Source: CALKKN01 sp050118555
Lineage (GTDB): Bacteria > Pseudomonadota > Gammaproteobacteria > Xanthomonadales > SZUA-36
NCBI GenBank assembly: GCA_050118555.1
Contig: JASFKQ010000001.1
Span: 1 to 64,000 of the forward strand
Length of the DNA: 64,000 nucleotides
Direction: 5' to 3'
Shown: piece by piece, positions 25,831 to 32,705 of the stretch
Position numbering within the stretch: the stretch's first letter is position 1
How the letters are laid out: the number at the start of each line of letters is the position of its first letter
Position numbers and translations under genes: made by a program
The notes under the pieces: model-generated
Told to the model about the DNA's origin: nothing
Database searches by the model: none
Seen by the model: only the letters and a program-made list of their open reading frames with translations

Positions 25831-27261
25831 TCAGTACCGGTAGTGGTCCGGTTTGTACGGACCCTGCCTTTCGACGCCAATGTAGCCTGCCTGCTCCTCT
25901 GTCAACTCGGTCAGATGGGCCCCGATTCGGTCGAGATGCAAACGGGCGACCTTTTCGTCGAGGTGCTTGGGAAGCACATACACCTGGTTCTCGTAGCGGT
26001 CGCCGTGGTTCCACAGTTCGATCTGGGCCAGCACCTGGTTGGTAAAGGAATTCGACATCACGAAGCTGGGATGGCCGGTGGCGCAACCCAGGTTCACGAG
26101 GCGACCCTCCGCCAGCAGGATGATCCGCTTGTCGTCGGGAAAGATCACGTGGTCGACCTGCGGCTTGATGCTTTCCCACTGGTACTTCTTGAGACTGGCC
26201 ACGTCGATCTCGTTATCGAAGTGACCGATGTTGCAGACGATGGCCTGGTGCTTCATCGCCGCCATGTGATCATGCGTGATCACGTGGTAGTTGCCGGTTG
26301 CCGTGACGAAAATGTCCGCCTTGTCCACCGCCTGCTCCATGGTGACCACCCGAAAGCCCTCCATCGCCGCCTGCAGGGCGCAGATCGGGTCGATTTCGGT
26401 GATCCAGACCGTGGCGCCCAGGCCCTTCAGAGACTGCGCGCAGCCTTTACCCACGTCGCCGTAACCGGCCACCACCGCGATCTTGCCGGCAATCATTACG
26501 TCGGTCGCGCGCTTGATGCCGTCCACCAGAGATTCGCGACAACCGTAGAGATTGTCGAATTTCGACTTGGTCACCGAGTCGTTCACGTTGATGGCGGGGA
26601 ACGGCAGTTCGCCGTCACGCGCCATCCGGTACAGGCGCTTCACACCCGTCGTCGTCTCTTCCGTCACACCACGAATCTTCGACAACGCCTTGCCATACCA
26701 GCCCGGACGCGTGTCCAGCCGCTTGCGAATGGCATTGAACAGCGCGATCTCCTCCTCGCTCTTCGGGTGTTCCAGCAGCGACGGGTCCTTCTCGGCGCGT
26801 GCGCCAAGGTAGAGCAGCAGGGTTGCGTCACCGCCGTCGTCGAGGATCATGTTGGCGAAACTCTCGTCCTGGTCATCGCTGCCCCAGTCGAAGATCCGGT
26901 GCGTGAATTCCCAGTATTCGTCGAGCGTCTCGCCCTTGTAGGCGAACACCGGCGTACCACCCGCCGCGATGGCGGCCGCTGCATGGTCCTGCGTCGAGTA
27001 GATGTTGCAGGAAGCCCATCGCACCTCGGCGCCCAGCGCGGTGAGCGTCTCGATCAACATCGCGGTCTGGATGGTCATGTGCAGGCTGCCGGCGATACGA
27101 GTACCCTTCAGCGGCTGTTCGTCGCGGTAGGTCTCCCGCAAGGCCATCAGCCCGGGCATCTCGGTCTCGGCGATCGCAATCTCCCTGCGCCCGAATTCGG
27201 CGAGGGAAATGTCCTTGACGTAGTAATCGTGCTTTTCCAATTGTTCAATCACAGCATTCAC
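25831..27261 (-). CDS. ahcY: Adenosylhomocysteinase (SAH hydrolase)
   Basis: Splits S-adenosylhomocysteine to homocysteine and adenosine, relieving product inhibition of methyltransferases. 476 residues. The NAD-binding motif is VAGYGDVGKGCAQSL; substrate and catalytic stretches include GSLHMTIQTA, NVNDSVTKSKFDN and CNIGHFDNEID, and the C-terminus ends PDHYRY as usual. The start is a GTG with GGAGG seven bases upstream. It is preceded by an SAH riboswitch and followed by metF; metK lies upstream on the same strand. Confidence 0.98.
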   Translation of the reverse strand: MNAVIEQLEKHDYYVKDISLAEFGRREIAIAETEMPGLMALRETYRDEQPLKGTRIAGSLHMTIQTAMLIETLTALGAEVRWASCNIYSTQDHAAAAIAAGGTPVFAYKGETLDEYWEFTHRIFDWGSDDQDESFANMILDDGGDATLLLYLGARAEKDPSLLEHPKSEEEIALFNAIRKRLDTRPGWYGKALSKIRGVTEETTTGVKRLYRMARDGELPFPAINVNDSVTKSKFDNLYGCRESLVDGIKRATDVMIAGKIAVVAGYGDVGKGCAQSLKGLGATVWITEIDPICALQAAMEGFRVVTMEQAVDKADIFVTATGNYHVITHDHMAAMKHQAIVCNIGHFDNEIDVASLKKYQWESIKPQVDHVIFPDDKRIILLAEGRLVNLGCATGHPSFVMSNSFTNQVLAQIELWNHGDRYENQVYVLPKHLDEKVARLHLDRIGAHLTELTEEQAGYIGVERQGPYKPDHYRY

Positions 27262-27283
27262 TGCCTATCCTCCGAGTATCAAG

Positions 27284-27360
27284 GCGAGCGCAGTTGTCTG
27301 TCTTACGCGATTGCCGAGCCTGGCCCCGCGTGCGGGCGGGGTCGCAGCGCTCCTCGGAAT
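27284..27360 (-). ncRNA. SAH riboswitch (S-adenosylhomocysteine-sensing leader) of ahcY
   Basis: Read on the minus strand, the gap between metK and ahcY contains the conserved SAH riboswitch core: CCGAGGAGCGCTGCGAC (from 27357), a variable GC hairpin (CCCCGC/GCGGGG), then CCAGGCTCGG closing helix P1 (CCGAG 27357-27353 with CTCGG 27318-27314). The pseudoknot pairs GAGCGC (27352-27347) with GCGCTC (27291-27286). It lies just before the ahcY ribosome binding site, the standard location, and in known cases turns expression on when SAH accumulates. An alternative helix described in the findings would cover the GGAGG in the unbound state. Confidence 0.93.
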
Positions 27361-27391
27361 CGCGGTTGATGATCCCGGTGCGATATCCGGG

Positions 27392-28555
27392 TCAGAGTCC
27401 GGCGGCCGAGCGGATGTGCTCCACTCGGTCCAGGGCCTCCCAGCTCACGTCCAGGTCTTCGCGGCCCATGTGTCCGTATGCGGCCAACGGCCGGTAGATC
27501 GGCCGGATCAGGTCCAGCATGCGAATGATCGCGTACGGCCTCAGGTCGAATTCCTGCCGGACGATCTGCTCGATTTTCTTGATCGGGATGCGCTCGGTTC
27601 CAAACGTGTCGACGCTGACGGACGTCGGCTCCGCGACGCCGATCGCGTAGGAGACCTGGATCTCGATGCGATCGGCGAGCCCCGCCGCGACGAGGTTCTT
27701 CGCCACGTAGCGGCACGCGTAGGCGGCCGAACGGTCCACCTTGGAGGGGTCCTTACCGGAGAACGCGCCACCACCATGGCGCGCCATGCCGCCGTAAGTG
27801 TCGACGATGATCTTGCGGCCCGTGAGCCCGGCGTCGCCAACCGGACCGCCGATTTCGAAACGGCCGGTCGGGTTGATGTGGTACTTGGTGCTGCCGTTGA
27901 GCCATTCCCCCGGCAACACCGGCTTGATGATCTCTTCCATCACCAGTTCACGCAGGTCTTCCTGGCTTGACTCCTTGCTGTGCTGCGTGGACAGCACGAC
28001 CGCGTCGATACCCACCGGGCGCCCGTCCTCGTAACGGAACGTGACCTGGCTCTTGCCGTCCGGACGCAGGTGGCGCATGCCGTCATCCGTAGTGCGGCGC
28101 ACCAGGCTCTGGCGCTTGATCAGTTCGTGAGCATAGTGAATCGGCGCCGGCATGAGAACGTCCGTCTCATTGGTGGCGTAACCGAACATCAGGCCCTGGT
28201 CACCGGCGCCCTGGTCCTCGGGCCGTTCCCGCGATACACCTTGGTTGATGTCGGGGGACTGCTTGCCGATGATATTCATCACCGCGCAGGTATGGCCGTC
28301 GTAGCCCACCTCGGAAGAATCGTAGCCAATCTCCACGATGACACCGCGGATCAGCTCTTCCAGGTCCACCCAGGCGCTCGTGGTGATCTCGCCGCCGACG
28401 ATGGCGACACCGGTCTTGACAAAGGTCTCACAGGCGACGTGCGCTGCCGGATCCTCGCTCAGTATCGCGTCGAGCACCGCATCCGAAATCTGGTCCGCGA
28501 CCTTGTCCGGATGTCCTTCGGAGACCGACTCCGACGTAAACAGATAACTACCCAT
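27392..28555 (-). CDS. metK: S-adenosylmethionine synthase
   Basis: Makes SAM from methionine and ATP. 387 residues, close to the E. coli length (384). Signatures: FTSESVSEGHPDKVADQISD, GEITTSAWVD, the GAGDQGLMFGYA hexapeptide region, and GGGAFSGKDPSKVDRSAAY near the C-terminus. It starts at an ATG with GGAGGAA close upstream. It leads the minus-strand methyl-cycle genes metK-ahcY-metF; the riboswitch after it allows ahcY-metF to be regulated separately. Confidence 0.98.
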   Translation of the reverse strand: MGSYLFTSESVSEGHPDKVADQISDAVLDAILSEDPAAHVACETFVKTGVAIVGGEITTSAWVDLEELIRGVIVEIGYDSSEVGYDGHTCAVMNIIGKQSPDINQGVSRERPEDQGAGDQGLMFGYATNETDVLMPAPIHYAHELIKRQSLVRRTTDDGMRHLRPDGKSQVTFRYEDGRPVGIDAVVLSTQHSKESSQEDLRELVMEEIIKPVLPGEWLNGSTKYHINPTGRFEIGGPVGDAGLTGRKIIVDTYGGMARHGGGAFSGKDPSKVDRSAAYACRYVAKNLVAAGLADRIEIQVSYAIGVAEPTSVSVDTFGTERIPIKKIEQIVRQEFDLRPYAIIRMLDLIRPIYRPLAAYGHMGREDLDVSWEALDRVEHIRSAAGL

Positions 28556-28622
28556 TATTCAGTTCCTCCGGCACCGGGCAAGGCCCGACAGGGATCAATA
28601 CATCTTTCAATCATGATAAAGA

Positions 28623-28650
28623 GATATATGGTATCGGAATCAATTTGCAA
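28623..28650 (-). promoter_or_regulatory. Candidate metK promoter
   Basis: On the minus strand TTGCAA (28650-28645) and TATATC (28628-28623) are separated by 16 bases, about 70 bases before metK. Both boxes match four of six consensus positions. No MetJ-type box repeats were seen. Confidence 0.3.
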
Positions 28651-28789
28651 ACGCAAAGCGCACAGCCCCCACCCGGCCGGTGTGCGACCGCCTGCATCGA
28701 AGCCCGGCGCGGCGCGCCGCCGGCCGCTGGTGCAATGTGTGGGGGATGCCTATAGAATTGCCTGCTATCCCGAACGACTGCCCGAGACC

Positions 28790-30298
28790 ATGCCAATGCA
28801 AAGAACCATCGCACAGTCGATCCTCGACAACTTCCTGGGCAACGCGGCCGGTTGGTACAAGCTGACCATCGTCGCTTTCCTTCTGGTCAACCCGCTGGTA
28901 CTCGCCGTCTTCGGACCATTTCTGGCCGGTTGGTTGCTGGTCGCCGAATTCATTTTCTGCCTCGCCATGGCGCTGAAGTGCTACCCGCTGCAACCCGGTG
29001 GAATGCTGGCCCTGGAAGCGGTCCTGCTCGGCATGACGAGCCCAGCGACCGTCTACCACGAATCCGAAAACAACTTCGCGGTGATCCTGCTGCTGATCTT
29101 CATGGTTGCGGGCATCTTTTTCCTGAAGGACCTCCTACTGTACATCTTCACGAAGATCCTGATCCGGGTGCGTTCGAAGGTACTGCTCTCACTGATGTTT
29201 TCGCTGGTCGCGGCCGTGCTCTCGGCGTTCCTCGACGCACTCACCGTGACGGCGGTTATCATCACCGTCGCGGCGGGACTTTACGCGGTATACCACAAGG
29301 TGACATCCGGCAAGGGATTCGATGACGACCACGACCATGCCGACGACACGGGCATCGGCACCGAAACCAAAGACGACCTGGAACTGTTCAGGGCGTTCCT
29401 GCGCAACCTGATGATGCACGGCGCCGTCGGCACCGCGCTGGGCGGCGTTTGCACCCTCGTTGGCGAACCCCAGAACCTCCTGATCGGCGAAATTGCAGGT
29501 TGGCACTTCGGCGAATTCTTCGTGCGCATGGCGCCGGTGAGCATACCGGTGCTCGTCGTGGGACTGCTGACCTGCATCGCCGTGGAGAAGTTCCGCATCC
29601 TCGGCTACGGGGCGGAGATGCCCCTGGCGGCCCGGCATATCCTTGAGCGCTACGACCAGATAGAAGACGAGAAGCGCACGCAAAGCCAGCGCGCGGCGCT
29701 GATCATGCAGGCCCTGGTGGCGGTGTTCCTGATCGTGGCGCTCGCCTTCCACCTGGCGGAAGTGGGCCTGATCGGCCTGACGGTGATCGTGCTGGCCACC
29801 GCAATGACAGGGATCGTGGAGGAACACCAGCTGGGCCACGCCTTCTCCGAGGCACTGCCGTTCACCGCCCTGCTGGTGGTGTTCTTCGCCATTGTCGGCG
29901 TCATCCACGACCAGCACCTGTTCCAACCGGTCATCGATTTCGTGTTCACGCTGGACCAGCATGCGCAGGTGCCCGTGTTCTTCGTCGCCAACGGCCTGTT
30001 GTCGGCCATTTCCGACAACGTTTTCGTTGCGACGGTATACATCAACGAGGTGTACGCGGCACTCGATGCGGGCGGCATCACGCGCGAGCATTTCAATCAC
30101 CTGACCGTGGCCATCAACACTGGTACGAACATTCCCTCGGTGGCGACGCCGAACGGCCAGGCGGCCTTCCTGTTCCTGTTGACGTCGGCGCTGGCGCCGT
30201 TAATCCGTCTCAGCTACGGCCGGATGGTGTTGTTGGCCTTGCCGTACACGATCACCATGACCGCGACCGGCCTGCTCGCCACCATCTTCCTCCTTTAG
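28790..30298 (+). CDS. nhaB: Na+/H+ antiporter NhaB
   Basis: 502 residues from the ATG at 28790 (another ATG is two codons later), the usual NhaB length. About twelve membrane segments are visible. Family stretches include FLGNAAGWYKLTIVAFLLVN, TSPATVYHESENNF, SAFLDALTVTAVIITVA, LGGVCTLVGEPQNLLIG and AINTGTNIPSVATPNGQAAF. It extrudes sodium against protons and supports life in saline or alkaline conditions. A long in-frame extension upstream runs antisense to metK and is rejected. It is divergent from metK; a repeat island follows its stop. Confidence 0.96.
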   Translation: MPMQRTIAQSILDNFLGNAAGWYKLTIVAFLLVNPLVLAVFGPFLAGWLLVAEFIFCLAMALKCYPLQPGGMLALEAVLLGMTSPATVYHESENNFAVILLLIFMVAGIFFLKDLLLYIFTKILIRVRSKVLLSLMFSLVAAVLSAFLDALTVTAVIITVAAGLYAVYHKVTSGKGFDDDHDHADDTGIGTETKDDLELFRAFLRNLMMHGAVGTALGGVCTLVGEPQNLLIGEIAGWHFGEFFVRMAPVSIPVLVVGLLTCIAVEKFRILGYGAEMPLAARHILERYDQIEDEKRTQSQRAALIMQALVAVFLIVALAFHLAEVGLIGLTVIVLATAMTGIVEEHQLGHAFSEALPFTALLVVFFAIVGVIHDQHLFQPVIDFVFTLDQHAQVPVFFVANGLLSAISDNVFVATVYINEVYAALDAGGITREHFNHLTVAINTGTNIPSVATPNGQAAFLFLLTSALAPLIRLSYGRMVLLALPYTITMTATGLLATIFLL

Positions 30299-30318
30299 GA
30301 GCTCCCAAAGGGCGTAAA

Positions 30319-30337
30319 CCCGCTCTGCGGGCGATTG
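30319..30337 (+). repeat. REP-like palindromic fragment
   Basis: The 19 bases CCCGCTCTGCGGGCGATTG are identical to part of the REP-like unit at 49723-49741. Upstream, TAGGAG at 30296-30301 recalls the head of that unit, separated by divergent bases. It appears to be a decayed copy of the same extragenic repeat, directly after nhaB. Confidence 0.6.
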
Positions 30338-30347
30338 CCTACGAGGC

Positions 30348-30452
30348 GACCGGACCGGGTAGTGCCTTTCGGGACACGCTCGAGACATCCATGTGCGCTA
30401 TTAAATCGTTCCCGACGATTTAATGTCCCGAAAGGCACTACCCGGTCCGGTC
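30348..30452 (+). repeat. Structured intergenic repeat, element 1
   Basis: Two perfect 29-base inverted arms (30348-30376 and 30424-30452) enclose a 47-base core. The core begins with a segment (30372-30401) that occurs again, inverted, in element 2, followed by a nested hairpin (30400-30409 with 30415-30424) closed by the loop TCCCG. The outer GGACA/TGTCC pairs and the loop are conserved between the two elements although the stem sequences differ. No open frame is credible. With element 2 and short fragments it fills the 420-base gene-free stretch 30299-30718. Confidence 0.8.
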
Positions 30453-30525
30453 TCTACACTTCCAGCAAATGAAGAAAAAACCTTGCGGGGAGTACTCACA
30501 ACCGGGCTCGCGCCACAGGTAGTCA

Positions 30526-30634
30526 GCAGGGGGCCAGGGTACCCCCTTGACGGACATTAGCCTGTCGGGAACAGGCTCATAGCGCACATGGATGTCTCGA
30601 GCGTGTCCGGCGAGGAGGTACCCTGCCCCCCTGC
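30526..30634 (-). repeat. Structured intergenic repeat, element 2 (inverted relative to element 1)
   Basis: Arms at 30526-30549 and 30611-30634 pair over 24 positions with three mismatches on the DNA level, one of which is a G-U type wobble. Inside, on the minus strand, the same 30-base segment as element 1 occurs (30608-30579), then a hairpin AGCCTGT/ACAGGCT around the same TCCCG loop, then AATGTCC (30558-30552). The order and size match element 1, but the outer and inner stems have unrelated sequences. This is the pattern of a conserved fold. Confidence 0.78.
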
Positions 30635-30718
30635 GATCGAAGCCCCCTGATGGCAGTCGCGAGCAGAGAGATTTTGTACCGGATGGGTGCTTCCGAGTGT
30701 TCCCGGTTTGCAGGTGTC

Positions 30719-30994
30719 TCAGCGGAAAATAAGCCAGGTAAGGTAGACCAGCAGGAAGAAAATTACCGGCAGGATGACCACCATCGACTTGCGCGCACCC
30801 GCCATCAGGTTCGCGCTGGTCTCCTGGATCTTCTCGGCGCGGTCGTTGATTTTTTCCGCCCGCTCGAACTGCGTGCGTGCCAGATCCAGTTGTTCGCGCT
30901 GGAGCTTCAGCGCCTGCTGCTGGCCTTCCAGCAGCTTTTCCTGCGCTTCACCGATCCTGCGCAGCGAGTCGAGAACCTCCTCGTCGTGAGTCAT
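30719..30994 (-). CDS. Small coiled-coil, C-tail-anchored membrane protein
   Basis: 91 residues. Residues about 5-55 are a charged heptad-rich helix (repeated L, E, Q, R; QEKLLEGQQQALKLQREQ), and residues 70-90 form one membrane segment (MVVILPVIFFLLVYLTWLIF). There is no catalytic motif. Proteins of this layout often scaffold or modulate membrane complexes, but no role is known here. It is 15 bases beyond the end of gloA on the same strand, so may share its transcript. Confidence 0.7.
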   Translation of the reverse strand: MTHDEEVLDSLRRIGEAQEKLLEGQQQALKLQREQLDLARTQFERAEKINDRAEKIQETSANLMAGARKSMVVILPVIFFLLVYLTWLIFR

Positions 30995-31009
30995 GGCATT
31001 GCGCCCCCG

Positions 31010-31429
31010 TCACCAGCTCCCGGTATTGTCCATTGACGCCCAGGGTTCCTTCGGTGGCAGCGCCTCACCGCGCTGGAGCAGTTCAATGGATATCCCGTCG
31101 GGCGACCGGACGAAAGCCATGTGGCCATCCCGCGGCGGCCGGTTGATGGTGACGCCACCATCCATCAGTCGCTGACAGGCTTCGTAGATATCATCCACCG
31201 CGTATGCCAGGTGGCCGAAATTGCGACCGCCGTCATAATCCTCAGGGTCCCAGTTGTAGGTCAGTTCAACCTGGGCATCCTCGTCGCCGGGGGCCGCCAG
31301 GAACACCAGCGTGAATCGCCCCTGCGGCACGTCCTTCCGATGAAGCTCCGCGAGCCCCAGCTTGTTGCAGTAGAAATCCAGGGACTTGTCCAGGTCCGAA
31401 ACGCGGACCATCGTGTGCAGATATTTCAT
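31010..31429 (-). CDS. gloA: Lactoylglutathione lyase (glyoxalase I)
   Basis: Converts the methylglyoxal-glutathione adduct to S-lactoylglutathione. 139 residues, with the two VOC modules of GloA: HTMVRVSDLDKSLDFYCNKL, then VELTYNWDPEDYDGGRNFGH and the C-terminal FVRSPDGISIELLQRG. The metal ligands of the family are present: His near residue 5, Glu in QVELTYN, His in NFGHLAY and Glu in IELLQ. It starts at an ATG just after GAGGTGAATC. Glutathione supply by gshB in this window is consistent with the pathway. Confidence 0.93.
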   Translation of the reverse strand: MKYLHTMVRVSDLDKSLDFYCNKLGLAELHRKDVPQGRFTLVFLAAPGDEDAQVELTYNWDPEDYDGGRNFGHLAYAVDDIYEACQRLMDGGVTINRPPRDGHMAFVRSPDGISIELLQRGEALPPKEPWASMDNTGSW

Positions 31430-31489
31430 GATTCACCTCCGGGGTTTACGATAGGAGGCCGTGGCCCGCAACGCAATGCATTTCTTACC

Positions 31490-31885
31490 GTGACCGACCC
31501 CGTCGACAAGGAATCCCGCAGCCCCCGCACCATCCTCCTTCGGGATGCCGCCGTGTTCCAGTTGAAGCTGGTGGCCGACGGGCTCCGGGACGCCATCCTG
31601 ATACCCCTGTCCCTGGTCGCCGCACTGATCGGAGTACTGCGGGGCGGCGAAGACTGCGCCCGCGAATACCATCGCGTTATCAAGATGGGCCGACGGAGCG
31701 AACGCTGGATCAATCTTTTCGGGCAAGAACGCCCACTCGGCCGCAAACATCCCGCGGGCTCCATGGACACGATCCTGGAGACGGTCGAGTCCGCCGTCAC
31801 CGAACAGTACCGGAAGGGCAAGTCCAGGGGCGCCTCCCCCGAACCCGGATCTGGGATGGACAGGGACGACAGCGGTTCAGCGTAA
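31490..31885 (+). CDS. Conserved hypothetical, one membrane segment
   Basis: 131 residues from a GTG at 31490. The recognisable part is DAAVFQLKLVADGLRDAILI followed by a short hydrophobic stretch (PLSLVAALIGVLRG), then a basic amphipathic tail (EYHRVIKMGRRSERWINLFG). It looks like a small membrane-associated protein, with a polar variable C-terminus. No good ribosome binding site precedes the GTG; a tiny 10-codon frame (31461-31493) just upstream overlaps it as GTGA and could couple translation. Function unknown. Confidence 0.6.
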   Translation: MTDPVDKESRSPRTILLRDAAVFQLKLVADGLRDAILIPLSLVAALIGVLRGGEDCAREYHRVIKMGRRSERWINLFGQERPLGRKHPAGSMDTILETVESAVTEQYRKGKSRGASPEPGSGMDRDDSGSA

Positions 31886-31905
31886 CGCAGGGACCCGGCT
31901 TCAGG

Positions 31906-32340
31906 TCAATAGGAGCCGGAAATGTAGCTCGACAATTGTTCGACCTCGGCCTCTTTTGCCATCAACATATGCTTGACGAGATCGCCGAGCGACACGATTC
32001 CCACCATGGTGTTGCCCTCCATCACCACGAGGTGGCGGCAGCGGCGTTCGGTCATCGTTTCCATCGCCGCACGGCTCGAATCCCCGGGGCTTACGGTGAT
32101 GAGGGGCGAAGACATCACCTGCTCAACGCTGGTTTCCTTCGACGAATGGCCCTGCAGCGCAATTTTCTTCAGATAGTCGCGCTCGGTGAAGATTCCGGCA
32201 GGCTGGCCGTCGCGTTCGATCACGATCGCGCCGATGTTGGCGCCCGACATCACCCCGATCGCGTCGATGACGGGGGTGCCGACGTCGACCGTCACCACCG
32301 AGCCGCCTTTTTTCGAAAGAATATCCTGGATCGTGGGCAT
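31906..32340 (-). CDS. CBS-domain pair protein
   Basis: 144 residues made of two CBS motifs and nothing else. The first covers about residues 8-65 (VVTVDVGTPVIDAIGVMSGA, then IGAIVIERDGQPAGIFTERDYL), the second about 75-132 (PLITVSPGDSSRAAMETMTE, then HLVVMEGNTMVGIVSLGDLV). Such stand-alone pairs bind adenine nucleotides or SAM and act as energy or redox sensors on partner proteins. No partner is evident nearby. It is convergent with the hypothetical gene at 31490. Confidence 0.92.
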   Translation of the reverse strand: MPTIQDILSKKGGSVVTVDVGTPVIDAIGVMSGANIGAIVIERDGQPAGIFTERDYLKKIALQGHSSKETSVEQVMSSPLITVSPGDSSRAAMETMTERRCRHLVVMEGNTMVGIVSLGDLVKHMLMAKEAEVEQLSSYISGSY

Positions 32341-32407
32341 GTACGGTCTCCTGGCTGCGTAATCAGCCTTATTCTAGACCGCCACGGAAAAAAAGTGGAA
32401 ACCAATC

Positions 32408-32662
32408 CTATTTTTCTTCCCGCCGGGATACCACCGTGTACTCGGCGTCGATGACATCATCCTCGCCCTGGCGACCGGAGCCCGCCGACCTTCCGCCACG
32501 CCGCATCTTTCGGCGCAGCCAGGCCATGCGCAGCCACAAAACCAGCCAGGCGATGATCCCGACGCCAACCAGGACGGCCAGCACGAACAGACCAAAGAAA
32601 AAAGCGCCGACCAAAGCCAGCACGGCCAGGACGCCGGCCAGTAACCGGACCAAGGGGTTCAT
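32408..32662 (-). CDS. Small inner-membrane protein with basic/polar tail
   Basis: 84 residues from the ATG at 32662. Two adjacent hydrophobic stretches (about 4-22 and 24-44; LLAGVLAVLALVGAFFFGLF and VLVGVGIIAWLVLWL) are followed by a very basic segment (RRKMRRGG) and an acidic, disordered tail ending DAEYTVVSRREEK. An ATG nine codons earlier overlaps its own GGAG and seems less likely. It follows the SLC13 permease gene on the same strand, with 43 bases between them. No known family. Confidence 0.65.
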   Translation of the reverse strand: MNPLVRLLAGVLAVLALVGAFFFGLFVLAVLVGVGIIAWLVLWLRMAWLRRKMRRGGRSAGSGRQGEDDVIDAEYTVVSRREEK

Positions 32663-32705
32663 CGGTGGTGGTTCCAGAAGAAAAGGCATCTCCGGGCAGC
32701 TCCGT

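Noticed and set aside
25787..26179. N-terminal extension of metF
   Set aside because: The extra residues overlap ahcY in another frame and do not resemble MetF; similarity begins at ISFEFFPPRT.
25717..27369. 550-codon plus-strand frame opposite ahcY
   Set aside because: Antisense shadow; it would also run through the SAH riboswitch.
27980..28789. 270-residue N-terminal extension of nhaB
   Set aside because: Antisense to metK and absent from NhaB proteins, which begin near 28790.
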